Shown here: positions 54,173-62,825 of the stretch, piece after piece
Layout of the letters: every line of letters starts with the position of its first letter
Position numbering within the stretch: the first letter of the stretch is position 1
Assembly: GCA_040386935.1 (NCBI GenBank)
Contig: JAZKEQ010000001.1
Coordinates: 62,001-126,000 of the forward strand
Source: JABMMZ01 sp040386935
Lineage (GTDB): Bacteria > Bacteroidota > Bacteroidia > NS11-12g > UBA955
Length of the DNA: 64,000 nucleotides
Direction of reading: 5' to 3'
The notes under the pieces: generated by a model
The model's input: only the letters and a program-made list of their open reading frames with translations
Told to the model about the DNA's origin: nothing
Databases searched by the model: none
Program-made: the position numbers and the translations under genes

Positions 54173-54448
54173 CGCTTAATACAGCAAAACAGGCACTATG
54201 GCCATATAGGTAGGTCATAAATAAGGCCACCCCGGCAATACAAGTATCCCAGATATTTTATTCATAGTCTCAATTCGTTGCTAACATGTTGATTCTCCCG
54301 AATATTCGGAATGCAATAAACCAATTTAATATTCAAATGAACGATAAACATTCTGCTTTTATTGGTGAACTACTTGCTTGCTTAGCAAAAAGCACCAACA
54401 ATAGAGGAAAAATAATTACATTCGGGGAATAAGTAGAAAACAACACAA
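54173..54448. other. Gap after the 21-bp array
   Basis: On the minus strand a short open frame from about 54220 (MTYLYGHSACFAVLSGYL...) reads into the repeat array and stops in its first full unit, possibly the start of a decayed gene. No other feature. Confidence 0.35.
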
Positions 54449-54700
54449 ATGAATCAAAAAAAAAATAGAATTAACTATAGGATAAATATGTTATTTCGAG
54501 TGATTTACATTTTAGCATTTAATGCATATTCTTGGTATTGGCTTTATAAAATTATTTGGATTAATGAATCAACTTGGGAAGATTGGGCTAATTGGTTTTT
54601 TGTTACTTGTGGTGTTCATTTTTTTGTAATTGACTACTCAAAATTTTGGTCAAAGAATGTAAAATCAATCTCAGACATATTCAATCCTGATATTCAATAA
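54449..54700 (+). CDS. Small two-helix membrane protein
   Basis: The protein is 83 aa. It has a basic start (MNQKKNRINYRINM) and two hydrophobic, aromatic-rich segments (RVIYILAFNAYSWYWLYKII and WANWFFVTCGVHFFVIDYS). No homologue recognised. It is isolated between the repeat array and a G+C-rich element, so it may be accessory DNA. Confidence 0.5.
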   Translation: MNQKKNRINYRINMLFRVIYILAFNAYSWYWLYKIIWINESTWEDWANWFFVTCGVHFFVIDYSKFWSKNVKSISDIFNPDIQ

Positions 54701-54789
54701 CAAAATAATTAACTTTCTGCCTATGTTATTAAGAGTTTAGGCAATGTACAGTTCAACAATAACCGACAATGGCTAATATCAACTTTAAA

Positions 54790-54945
54790 TCCCCTACCCC
54801 CGATAGCAGCGGCAGTGTGTAGCTATGCTGCCGTGGTGGTGGCCGCAGTAGCGGGGCGACCGGCAGGAAGCCCCCGATAATGCCAGCCAACACAGGCAAG
54901 CATACTGCACACTATAGCGGATAGCGGGATAAGGGCCAATTAAAA
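54790..54945. other. G+C-rich palindromic element
   Basis: It is markedly G+C rich against its surroundings. CGGCAG (54810-54815) pairs with CTGCCG (54828-54833) and lies inside a larger imperfect arm from CCCCG (about 54798-54802) to CGGGG (54852-54856). A GCGGATAGCGGGA-type direct element lies at the right end. No coding frame. It looks like a REP/mobile-element remnant common in this phylum. Confidence 0.4.
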
Positions 54946-54950
54946 AAACC

Positions 54951-54962
54951 GACTAAACAGTC
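54951..54962. promoter_or_regulatory. GACT-N4-AGTC palindrome, site 4 (FMN reductase promoter region)
   Basis: GACTAAACAGTC, the reverse complement of the tetR-operon operator core. It lies 35 bases upstream of a TACATTTG -7 box. The 3' context (TTTATTTATCTTTACTTCTGCC-like) also resembles the sequence next to site 1. Confidence 0.65.
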
Positions 54963-54996
54963 AATTTATTTATCTTTACTTCTGCCTGTATTTCGC

Positions 54997-55004
54997 TACA
55001 TTTG
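54997..55004 (+). promoter_or_regulatory. -7 promoter element of the FMN reductase gene
   Basis: TACATTTG fits TAnnTTTG, 22 bases upstream of the ATG. No clear TTTG at -33, so an activator or alternative box may be involved. Confidence 0.55.
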
Positions 55005-55025
55005 AAATCATATTCATAAACTATC

Positions 55026-55586
55026 ATGCCACATATCGCCATAATTTCTGCCAGTGTTCGTATCGGTCGCCACAGCCACCGCGCAGCACTTTACTTTAAA
55101 CAATACATTGAAGAACATCAACTGGCAACAGTAGAAATTCTGGATTTGAATGCTTATAACTTTCCAATATTTAACGAACGCCTGCGCCTACAACCGGCAC
55201 CAGCTGCTAATGTGCTGGAATTTGCCGGGAAAATAAAAGCGGCCAATGGTGTCATTATTGTAACACCCGAATACAACGGTGGTTACCCTGCCAGTATAAA
55301 AAATGTGGTGGACCTGCTGTACGATGAATGGCATCGCAAACCCATTGCTATATCAACTGTTTCAGACGGTATGTTTGGCGGCACTCAGGTAATTACCTCA
55401 TTGCAATTTTCGCTTTGGAAAATACGCGCATGGACAGTGCCTGCCATGTTCCCTGTGCCTAAGGTGGGTGATATGTTCAATGAAGAAGGTGTTCCTGCTG
55501 ATAAGACTGCAACAGATAAACGCGCTGCTAATTTTATTGGTGAGTTGTTGTGGTGCATAGAAGCTGCACAACGTATGGCGAAGTAG
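55026..55586 (+). CDS. NADPH-dependent FMN reductase family protein
   Basis: The protein is 186 aa. The family hallmarks are an early ISASVRIGRHSHRAA phosphate loop and TPEYNGGYPASIKNVVDLLY for FMN binding. It uses NAD(P)H to reduce flavins, quinones or azo compounds. A TetR-type operator sits upstream, matching those of the MBL-tetR operon 12 kb away, so it is probably part of that regulon. Confidence 0.9.
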   Translation: MPHIAIISASVRIGRHSHRAALYFKQYIEEHQLATVEILDLNAYNFPIFNERLRLQPAPAANVLEFAGKIKAANGVIIVTPEYNGGYPASIKNVVDLLYDEWHRKPIAISTVSDGMFGGTQVITSLQFSLWKIRAWTVPAMFPVPKVGDMFNEEGVPADKTATDKRAANFIGELLWCIEAAQRMAK

Positions 55587-55716
55587 ATGTATTATTTTGA
55601 AATAAGATTGCTTTAGGATTTTAGAACTCAATTTTTGAAACTAGAATGCAAAAAAAATCAGAATAAAATTAATAATAAGTAAGCGCTGTATTTGATAATT
55701 TTATCAAAGTAAATTG

Positions 55717-55902
55717 TTTTTCCACTTTTTGTTTGGGCAAAAAGTGGAGCAAACTTAGCCGTAGGCGTTCTCACGAGTACAGCGAGTAAAAGCCCACCAC
55801 GAAAGAGAAATTTCAATGGCCTATCGCGCAGCCAACCTCCACTCGGGCCGGCCAAGAGAAATTTCACACCTTTCGTGGACTCATCCCGCAGATTCGTTTT
55901 CA
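55717..55902 (-). repeat. 186-bp dispersed repeat, copy B (inverted relative to copy A)
   Basis: Identical to 44517-44702 at 185 of 186 bases, in opposite orientation, 11 kb away. The near-identity outside genes suggests recent copying or gene conversion. The end hairpin CCACTTTTTG/CAAAAAGTGG is intact. Confidence 0.85.
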
Positions 55903-56004
55903 AAATATAGGCACAACTAGGTTAGAAAATTTAATGTTTAAACATCATTTCTCTCTCCTATTGAAAGTGTTGATTTATAATATTTAAATCCAATTGACGA
56001 CTGT

Positions 56005-57351
56005 TTACTCGAAGGTAAGGCTGTAATAATCTGACTTATTGAAGAACCGCATAATGAGCCAAATGGCCGCAAAGGTGAGACCGAAGATAAAGGCAAACCA
56101 TATTCCCTGTATGCCCCACTCTAATTCAAAACACAACCAGTAAGCACCCGGCACCATAATGACCCAATAAGAAACAAAGGCAATAATGCCTGTGATGCGC
56201 GTATCCTTTATACCTCGCAACACGCCAGCAGCAACCGCTTGGATGCCATCGCTCAACTGAAAAAATGCTGCCAGAAATAAGAGTTCTCGGGCCATATTGA
56301 TGACTGCCACATCGTTGGTGTACATTTTGGGCAACTCGCCACTGAGCAACAAAAACATTAATGCGAATACACACTCAACTACCAAACTTAACAGAATGGC
56401 GGCAAAGCCTGCCTTGCGCACGCCCAGACGGTCGCGAGCACCATAAAAATTGCCCACCAATATATTGCCTCCGGTAGCAATGCCTGTAATGATCATATAG
56501 GTAACTGAAGCCAGATTAATCGCTATTTGATGCGCTGCCAGATGCACTTCGCTGATCCATCCACACATGATGAGTGCCACTGTAAAAGCAGCCATTTCGA
56601 AAAAGAAGGTAAAGCCTATTGGCAATCCTGTGCGCAGTATGGCACGGTCGTAACTAATTTTCTCAATGACACGGGTTTTTAATTCCATGATGTAAGGATG
56701 GTACCAGGTCCAGCCCAACATGAGTATGGCCATTACATAACGCGATATGGTGGTTGCCCATGCAGAACCGACAACACCCATTGGCGGGCATCCCCAGTTG
56801 CCGTATATCATCACCCAATTGAGCAATATGTTTAATCCTACACCTATAGCGGTAACAACCATTGATATCTGTGTTTTGCCCAGCCCGTCCATGGTTTGTT
56901 TGCCTGAGTTGTAAAACAACATAGCAGGTACTGAGAAATTGACTACCCATAAGAAATCAGCACCCATGGCACTGACAGCTGCTGTTTGTTTGAACAGATC
57001 GAAATTGTATACAAAAAAAAGATTGACCCCAAATAATATGACACTCAATACCGCACTGATGCGGAGTGAAGAAATAAAAATGGGAATGCCTTGTTGTGGT
57101 CGTCCTTCACCATCGGCAATAGCCGTAAATGTACTAACCGCATACATGGCACCTACACCTATGAGCATGAATAAAAATGAAACAGCATTGCCTACACTGG
57201 CAGCTCCCATGGCATCTGTGCTCACTCTGCCCAACATTACCGTGTCAATAAGACCCATGAGTACCAGGCCTAATTGACCAATGGTAATAGGGTAAGCCAG
57301 TTTAGCGGTTTGTATGAACAGATTGCGATATGTAGCGAGTTTTTTGAACAA
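56005..57351 (-). CDS. MATE-family efflux transporter
   Basis: This 448-aa polytopic protein has about twelve membrane segments and the MATE motifs YPITIGQLGLVLMGLIDTVMLG and, halfway, GLPIGFTFFFEMAAFTV. It exports drugs or metabolites using Na+ or H+ gradients. The start codon is TTG at 57349-57351; the -7 box TATTTTTG ends only 8 bases upstream, so the message may be nearly leaderless. Confidence 0.9.
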   Translation of the reverse strand: MFKKLATYRNLFIQTAKLAYPITIGQLGLVLMGLIDTVMLGRVSTDAMGAASVGNAVSFLFMLIGVGAMYAVSTFTAIADGEGRPQQGIPIFISSLRISAVLSVILFGVNLFFVYNFDLFKQTAAVSAMGADFLWVVNFSVPAMLFYNSGKQTMDGLGKTQISMVVTAIGVGLNILLNWVMIYGNWGCPPMGVVGSAWATTISRYVMAILMLGWTWYHPYIMELKTRVIEKISYDRAILRTGLPIGFTFFFEMAAFTVALIMCGWISEVHLAAHQIAINLASVTYMIITGIATGGNILVGNFYGARDRLGVRKAGFAAILLSLVVECVFALMFLLLSGELPKMYTNDVAVINMARELLFLAAFFQLSDGIQAVAAGVLRGIKDTRITGIIAFVSYWVIMVPGAYWLCFELEWGIQGIWFAFIFGLTFAAIWLIMRFFNKSDYYSLTFE

Positions 57352-57358
57352 AAGGATG

Positions 57359-57366
57359 CAAAAATA
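57359..57366 (-). promoter_or_regulatory. -7 promoter element of the MATE gene
   Basis: TATTTTTG (TAnnTTTG) on the minus strand, 8 bases before the TTG start codon. Confidence 0.6.
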
Positions 57367-57491
57367 GGGGTAATCCCTTGAGAGTCCATATCAAGTTTAT
57401 CTATTCATATCATAAAGTATGCTGATGAATGCGGCTAAATACTTCTTTTTATTTTTTGTAAAACAGTACTTTTTTGAGAAATTTTAAATTG

Positions 57492-57499
57492 TATATTTG
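57492..57499 (+). promoter_or_regulatory. -7 promoter element of the 50-aa membrane peptide
   Basis: TATATTTG, an exact TAnnTTTG match, 10 bases before the ATG of the 50-aa ORF. Confidence 0.55.
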
Positions 57500-57508
57500 C
57501 AGCATATT

Positions 57509-57661
57509 ATGACTGAGAAAAAATCAAAATTCGGCTATTGGATGCTCTTTTTAGTATCATTGGTAATAATCACTTTGCTGACGATTTACCTACCTGAAGC
57601 TTTCTGGTTAGCACTACCTACTACGGTTGGTGGTTTTGCCATGGCAATGGACTGGATTTAA
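57509..57661 (+). CDS. 50-aa membrane peptide
   Basis: ATG at 57509-57511, TAA at 57659-57661. MTEKKSKFGYWMLFLVSLVI then hydrophobic to ITLLTIYLPEAFWLALP, ending GGFAMAMDWI. Two short membrane segments with a charged start. A TAnnTTTG promoter is close upstream and a strong hairpin terminator closes it, so it is expressed as a unit. Family not recognised. Confidence 0.6.
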   Translation: MTEKKSKFGYWMLFLVSLVIITLLTIYLPEAFWLALPTTVGGFAMAMDWI

Positions 57662-57675
57662 ACCAATATTTTATT

Positions 57676-57725
57676 AAAAAGCCAATGTCACACTTCGTCA
57701 GGCTCAGTGTGACATTGGCTTTTTT
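57676..57725. terminator. Bidirectional terminator between convergent genes
   Basis: AAAAAGCCAATGTCACACT (57676-57694) and AGTGTGACATTGGCTTTTT (57706-57724), a perfect 19-bp stem, A-run on the left and T-run on the right. It serves the 50-aa ORF (plus) and the GNAT gene (minus). The apex TCGTCAGGCTC resembles REP-like palindromes of this phylum. Confidence 0.85.
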
Positions 57726-57737
57726 TATGCCTTAAAT

Positions 57738-58163
57738 TTACTTGTCAAGATTTTTTCGAAGGTGAAATCCCAACATGGTGTACCCGCGCCTGAACCAAAA
57801 CTTCAGTCCTTTTTGATTGCCTATGTAGCAATTCAGTTCTAAGGCCACACAACCTTCTTTTACAGCGTACTCCTCTATCCACTGCATCATCAATTCACCC
57901 AATTGTTTATTTCTGTATTCGGGTAATATCACCACATTATCGGGCTCGATATGTTTGCCAATGTAATGCTTGCACAATATCCAGAATCCACAAATACCTA
58001 CGAGTTGTTGCTCATCGCAAACACCTATGCAGTGATAGTTATACGCCTTCATATCATTGAGGCGCTGACTTAAAATGGCATCATCTGTTCCGGGATTTAA
58101 CAACCTTAACAAGGGTATGATATCCCCCAGCTTTTCTTCAGGTATGATCTGAACACTGTACAT
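57738..58163 (-). CDS. GNAT-family N-acetyltransferase
   Basis: The protein is 141 aa. GNAT core: PDNVVILPEYRNKQLGELMM and LELNCYIGNQKGLKFWFRRG. An early IPLLRLLNPGTDDAILSQRL helix fits the family. Substrate unknown. Transcribed toward the terminator at 57676. Confidence 0.85.
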   Translation of the reverse strand: MYSVQIIPEEKLGDIIPLLRLLNPGTDDAILSQRLNDMKAYNYHCIGVCDEQQLVGICGFWILCKHYIGKHIEPDNVVILPEYRNKQLGELMMQWIEEYAVKEGCVALELNCYIGNQKGLKFWFRRGYTMLGFHLRKNLDK

Positions 58164-58197
58164 AAAAAAGAAAATTTTATATCAATTCAAACGGGTA

Positions 58198-58788
58198 CTA
58201 AAGCACTTTCAAGCCTTGCTTGATCAGGTCTTCAACACTCATTTGAATTTTGTTGTTGTTGGTTAATTTCAACAGCGCCTTCTCTGCCGCATTACGCTGA
58301 AATCCTAGTGCCTGTAAGGCCAGTAATGCTTCTTCAAACGTTTTATTGGCTTGCGATGGCATGGCGGCCATTTCGGCAGGTGTGCCCATGCGTCCCATTT
58401 TATCCTGCAGTTCGAGAATAATGCGTTGAGCTGTTTTAGGACCAACACCTTTCACTGCTTTCAACATGGCGATATTACCTGTGCTGATGGCACTGATAAT
58501 TTCTGTAGGCGACTGACCACTCAATATCATGCGGGCGGTATTGGTACCTACCCCATTCACTGAAATCAATTGCTTGAATAACTGTCGCTCTATCTCATCA
58601 AAAAAACCGTAGATGTAATGACCATCTTCCTTGATAGCAAGGTAAGTCAATACACGCGCCTGTTTCAGGGTTTTTAATTTCTCGTAAGTATTGATACTGA
58701 TTTGCAAGTGATAACCGATGCCATTGGCATTGATAACCACAAAAGCGGGATTGGCATGCTCTACTGTTCCTTCTATAAATTCGTACAT
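58198..58788 (-). CDS. ruvA: Holliday junction branch migration protein RuvA
   Basis: This 196-aa protein has the N-terminal OB fold (MYEFIEGTVEHANPAFVVIN), tandem helix-hairpin-helix motifs (LISVNGVGTNTARMIL and LKAVKGVGPKTAQRIIL) and a C-terminal RuvB-binding domain (EEALLALQALGFQRNAAEKA). Length and layout match RuvA. It is 7 bases after ilvE on the same strand. Confidence 0.98.
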   Translation of the reverse strand: MYEFIEGTVEHANPAFVVINANGIGYHLQISINTYEKLKTLKQARVLTYLAIKEDGHYIYGFFDEIERQLFKQLISVNGVGTNTARMILSGQSPTEIISAISTGNIAMLKAVKGVGPKTAQRIILELQDKMGRMGTPAEMAAMPSQANKTFEEALLALQALGFQRNAAEKALLKLTNNNKIQMSVEDLIKQGLKVL

Positions 58789-58795
58789 AGACGGA

Positions 58796-59884
58796 TTATA
58801 TCAAAACTTTATCAGGTGTTCTGGCTGTTTGCAAAGGCATCATCCAGTTAAATTTATCAGGAATGCTATGTGTGCGAATATCGCTCAGTTTTGCCTTAAC
58901 GGTATTGCCCAATAATTCGATTGAAGTATCCATTTGATAACTATTGCCTTTGTAGGCAAATAATTCAATATTGGTAATAGTAGCAGCGGTTCCTGTTACA
59001 AACATTTCGCGCAACGCCCCTTGTTTGTGCCACTCTATCAGTTCATTCACACTGATGTGTTTTTCAACTACTGTTTTACCCATGTCTTTCAATAATTCAA
59101 TCACCGACTTACGTGTAATACCGGCCAGTAAAGAATCTGTCAATTCAGGTGTATAAACAGTATCGTTTGTAATTACAAATACATTGCTGGTACCTGTTTC
59201 TTCGAGGAAAGTATGGGTCTCGCCATCAGTCCACAATACCTGATCAAAACCGGCTTGTTGAGCCAGTTTAGTTGGATACATGGCTGCTGCATAGTTGCCG
59301 GCACATTTGGCAGCACCTACACCGCCTTTAGCGCCACGGGTATATTGCTCTTCAACTTTAACTTTTAAATGATGGTTGTAATAAGCATTCACCGGACAAG
59401 CATACACCATAAAGCTGTATGTTTCACTTTGTTTAACACCTAAAAAATCATCGGTTGCAAACATGAAAGGGCGAATGTAAAGTGAACTTCCTGGAATTGA
59501 TGGAATCCAATCTTTATCTAAATCTACCAGGCAATGCAAGCCTTCCATGAATATATCTTCAGGTAATTGCGGCATGCACATTCTTTCAGCAGAACTGTTC
59601 AGACGATTTAAATTTTCTATGGGTCTAAAAAATGACACTTTTCCCTCAGGTGTTTTAAACGCTTTCATCCCTTCAAATATGGCCTGACCGTAGTGCAAAG
59701 CCGATAAAGTTGGACTGAGGGGAATCTTGCCAAATGGCTCTATTCTAGGCTTCTGCCACTTCCCATCGATATAGTCGCAAATAAACATGTGATCGGTAAA
59801 AACTTTACCGAAAACTATATTTTGAGGGTCAAGTGAAGAAATTCTTGAATGTTCTACTTGATTTATTGTAATTTCGAGGCTCAT
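58796..59884 (-). CDS. ilvE: Branched-chain amino acid aminotransferase (type II)
   Basis: The protein is 362 aa. The PLP Lys lies in VGAAKCAGNYAAAMYPTKLA, followed by VLWTDGETHTFLEETGTSNV, hallmarks of type II BCATs. It makes Leu, Ile and Val from keto acids. Length matches the family. It shares a divergent intergenic with the conserved unknown at 59910. Confidence 0.95.
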   Translation of the reverse strand: MSLEITINQVEHSRISSLDPQNIVFGKVFTDHMFICDYIDGKWQKPRIEPFGKIPLSPTLSALHYGQAIFEGMKAFKTPEGKVSFFRPIENLNRLNSSAERMCMPQLPEDIFMEGLHCLVDLDKDWIPSIPGSSLYIRPFMFATDDFLGVKQSETYSFMVYACPVNAYYNHHLKVKVEEQYTRGAKGGVGAAKCAGNYAAAMYPTKLAQQAGFDQVLWTDGETHTFLEETGTSNVFVITNDTVYTPELTDSLLAGITRKSVIELLKDMGKTVVEKHISVNELIEWHKQGALREMFVTGTAATITNIELFAYKGNSYQMDTSIELLGNTVKAKLSDIRTHSIPDKFNWMMPLQTARTPDKVLI

Positions 59885-59909
59885 TTCGAATGCAAATAAA
59901 CATATTTTA

Positions 59910-60410
59910 ATGGAGGAAAAGCTAATTATACCCGAAAATTTTCCCGAACTTATAAACCTGTTTGTAGGTGATGAGTTTTATATGGTGAAGGAAATTGTGA
60001 ATTACGACACCGTGAAGAGTGAGGGTGGCAATAAATATCGCTTTCTCCACATCATGCGTCACGATGAAGCCGGATTAATTCCGGAAGCCCAACGCGATTT
60101 TTTCTTTAAAATGGTGAATGCCATTCGCACCGATAAAGTTTCGATGGATGCCGATGGTTTTGCAGTCATCAATATCACTGATTATCCGGGCCTGACATGG
60201 AAAAATATCGAAAAACTATTCAGCCCGAAATGCTGTATTTTTTGGGGTGTTGATCCCATGGAAATGGAAATCGTCTGCCACAAATACAGCGGTGCCTTGC
60301 TCAATGAATGCAAAATTGTTTATGTCGATAACATTGCCACCATCAGTACAAGCGATGAATTAAAACCACAACTGTGGCGATTAGTAAAACGTTTGTTTGG
60401 CATGCCTTAA
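59910..60410 (+). CDS. Conserved protein of unknown function (possible HolD-like psi subunit)
   Basis: The protein is 166 aa. No signal or membrane segment. A central CCIFWGVDPMEMEIV stretch and the end KPQLWRLVKRLFGMP recall the fold-end of DNA polymerase III psi-like proteins annotated in some Bacteroidota, but the similarity is weak and from memory. Its start is 25 bases from ilvE. Alternatively an uncharacterised Bacteroidota family. Confidence 0.75.
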   Translation: MEEKLIIPENFPELINLFVGDEFYMVKEIVNYDTVKSEGGNKYRFLHIMRHDEAGLIPEAQRDFFFKMVNAIRTDKVSMDADGFAVINITDYPGLTWKNIEKLFSPKCCIFWGVDPMEMEIVCHKYSGALLNECKIVYVDNIATISTSDELKPQLWRLVKRLFGMP

Positions 60411-60425
60411 TCATTCAAAAATTGT

Positions 60426-61001
60426 ATGGATCTGATATTCGCAAGTCACAATCAAAATAAACTGGAAGAAATAAAAGCCATGTTGCCTGCAGGCATTACT
60501 CTGCGCAGCTTAAATGATATTGGTTTTAAAACCGAGATAGAAGAAACCGGCAATACATTTAAAGCCAATGCTGCATTGAAAGCACAAGCGGTTTTCGATG
60601 CTACTGGATACGCTTGTTTTGCAGACGATAGCGGTTTAATGGTAGAAGCGTTACAAGGTGAGCCCGGTGTAAGAAGTGCCCGCTATGCAGGAGAACCTGT
60701 GAACAATACGGCCAATATTCAAAAAGTATTACAGGGCATAGAGTCCCAGCCCAACAGAGCTGCCGCATTTGTTACTGTTATTTGTTTAAAAACAAAAGAA
60801 GGTGATTATTTTTTTGAAGGCAGAGTGAAGGGTCAGATTACCATGGCGCCTATTGGTCACAACGGATTTGGCTACGACCCTATTTTCAGACCCATGGGTG
60901 ATAGTCGCACATTTGCCGAAATGTCTGCAGACGAAAAAAATGCCATCAGTCATAGAAAAATGGCTTTAAAAAAAATGATAGAATTTTTAGCAGCCCGCTA
61001 A
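60426..61001 (+). CDS. rdgB: Non-canonical purine NTP pyrophosphatase (RdgB/HAM1)
   Basis: This 191-aa protein has the HAM1 motifs FASHNQNKLEEIKAML, FADDSGLMVEAL, GVRSARYAGE and GFGYDPIFRPMGDSRTFAEM, ending SHRKMALKKM. It hydrolyses dITP/XTP to the monophosphate. Followed 7 bases later by queA. Confidence 0.97.
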   Translation: MDLIFASHNQNKLEEIKAMLPAGITLRSLNDIGFKTEIEETGNTFKANAALKAQAVFDATGYACFADDSGLMVEALQGEPGVRSARYAGEPVNNTANIQKVLQGIESQPNRAAAFVTVICLKTKEGDYFFEGRVKGQITMAPIGHNGFGYDPIFRPMGDSRTFAEMSADEKNAISHRKMALKKMIEFLAAR

Positions 61002-61008
61002 TACAACA

Positions 61009-62202
61009 ATGGGAATAGAAACAATTCAAATACAGGATTACGACTACGAATTACCATTGACCCATATTGCTCAGCAAGCGCTTGAGCCAAGAGACAGTTC
61101 AAAATTATTGTACTATCAAAATGGCACAATTACCGATGGTATTTTCAGAGACATTGCCAATTATTTACCTGCAGATGCTTCTTTGTTTTACAACGATGCA
61201 AAAGTCATTCCTGCACGTATTTTCTGTCAGACAAAAAGCAGTGCGGGCATAGAAGTTTTTTTATTACAACCTGCCCTTGCCGATTATTTCACCACACTGA
61301 ATGCCACATCTGCCTGTTATTGGGAATGCCTGATAGGCAACAAAAAAAAATGGAAACAGGATGAGGTTTTGATCATTCAATTTGAATACAAATCATCCCC
61401 TACAACTGTAGAATTACACTGGCACAACAGAGAAGAAAATATTGTACAACTTCAATGGTCGGCACAACTTAAAATGGTGGATATATTGGAATACATCGGT
61501 CACATGCCTTTGCCGCCATATATCAAACGCGATGCAGATGATTTCGACAAACAGCGTTACCAAACAGTGTATTCAGCCAACAGCGGCTCAGTTGCAGCAC
61601 CTACAGCCGGCTTGCATTTCACTGAATCAGTAATGGCCAATGTGCGCGCAAAAGGCATTGCATTGTCGGCATTAACACTGCATGTGAGTGCCGGTACTTT
61701 TTTACCTGTGAGTGCTGAAAAAGCAGTGGACCACACCATGCACAAAGAATACTTTTCTATTTCTTTTGAACTGCTGCAATCGCTTAAAGCATCAAAAAAA
61801 ACCATTGCTGTGGGCACTACAAGTGTAAGGGTGATGGAGAGTTTATACTGGTGTGCTGTTAAACTAAAAGCAGGAGATGCAGAGCCATTTATTATAGACA
61901 AACTAACACCTTATACAACCGATACAAAATTAACCGCTAGTGAGGCTTTGGAGATATTGGAACAATACATGATTGAAAGTGAATCAATCAATTTAGTCGG
62001 CAGCACGTCTATTATGATAATGCCCGGTTATGATTTTAAATTTGTGAAAGGATTGGTCACTAATTTTCACCAACCAAAATCAACACTTATTTTATTAATT
62101 GCAGCTTTCATAGGACCGGAATGGCGCAACATTTACCAACATGCGTTGGCTAACAATTATCGATTCTTAAGCTATGGCGACAGCTCTTTGTTGCTGAGAT
62201 AG
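61009..62202 (+). CDS. queA: S-adenosylmethionine:tRNA ribosyltransferase-isomerase
   Basis: The protein is 397 aa. QueA motifs: DYELPLTHIAQ start, RDSSKLL, NDAKVIPARI, AAPTAGLHFTESVMA and the MPGYDFKFVKGLVTNFHQPK end. It makes epoxyqueuosine in tRNA. It carries a lineage insertion around residues 95-140 relative to the shorter enterobacterial enzyme. Converges with the lipoprotein at 62211. Confidence 0.93.
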   Translation: MGIETIQIQDYDYELPLTHIAQQALEPRDSSKLLYYQNGTITDGIFRDIANYLPADASLFYNDAKVIPARIFCQTKSSAGIEVFLLQPALADYFTTLNATSACYWECLIGNKKKWKQDEVLIIQFEYKSSPTTVELHWHNREENIVQLQWSAQLKMVDILEYIGHMPLPPYIKRDADDFDKQRYQTVYSANSGSVAAPTAGLHFTESVMANVRAKGIALSALTLHVSAGTFLPVSAEKAVDHTMHKEYFSISFELLQSLKASKKTIAVGTTSVRVMESLYWCAVKLKAGDAEPFIIDKLTPYTTDTKLTASEALEILEQYMIESESINLVGSTSIMIMPGYDFKFVKGLVTNFHQPKSTLILLIAAFIGPEWRNIYQHALANNYRFLSYGDSSLLLR

Positions 62203-62210
62203 TGATAGGT

Positions 62211-62756
62211 TTAATCCTCTATCTTGATATAAACATCTTCCTTCTTGTCGCACAAGAAACTGAGGTCTTTGTATTTTTCAAGAAATGCTTTCAATTCAGC
62301 AGAAGTGGCAAATTTTTCACTAATATTTTCTGACAAGGGTTGCAGTGTTACTTTGGTATAATCATCATTGTGCAACATTCGGTAAATATAGTATTCCTTT
62401 ACAGCTACTTCTTTGCCTTTGTCATTCTTTTCTTTTTTCTCGGTCCAGTCTTCATTCACTTCATATACCTGAAGAAAATCAACCTCTCCTATTTTTGAAA
62501 TAAACGCTTTGTATTTTCCGCCTTCATCATATGAAGTTTCGCTAGCCTTTTTGTTAATTCGCATTACAAAATCACCTTCTTTTTTTATGACAAATTTATT
62601 GGCATTTTCATTGCTGGTTTCTATCTCCCAGGTAGAGATCAAACCTGAAGGTACATTAACAGACGGCTCGTCTATTGTTACGGTTGATTCGTAAGGACAG
62701 CCCATCAGAACAATACAGGCCATCAACAATCCAAAGGAATAAACTACTTTTTTCAT
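62211..62756 (-). CDS. Lipoprotein of unknown function
   Basis: The start is placed at the ATG at 62754-62756 (MKKVVYSFGLLMACIVLMGC, 181 aa), where the signal and lipobox LMGC begin. The mature part contains an SGLISTWEIETSNENANKF start and a charged middle (TEKKEKNDKGKEVAVKEY). No family recognised. Converges with queA. Confidence 0.75.
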   Translation of the reverse strand: MKKVVYSFGLLMACIVLMGCPYESTVTIDEPSVNVPSGLISTWEIETSNENANKFVIKKEGDFVMRINKKASETSYDEGGKYKAFISKIGEVDFLQVYEVNEDWTEKKEKNDKGKEVAVKEYYIYRMLHNDDYTKVTLQPLSENISEKFATSAELKAFLEKYKDLSFLCDKKEDVYIKIED

Positions 62757-62825
62757 ATGCTTATTTGGTACAACAAAGATGGAAAATAAATTCAATAATA
62801 CAAGTGTAATGCAGGATTCACTTAT

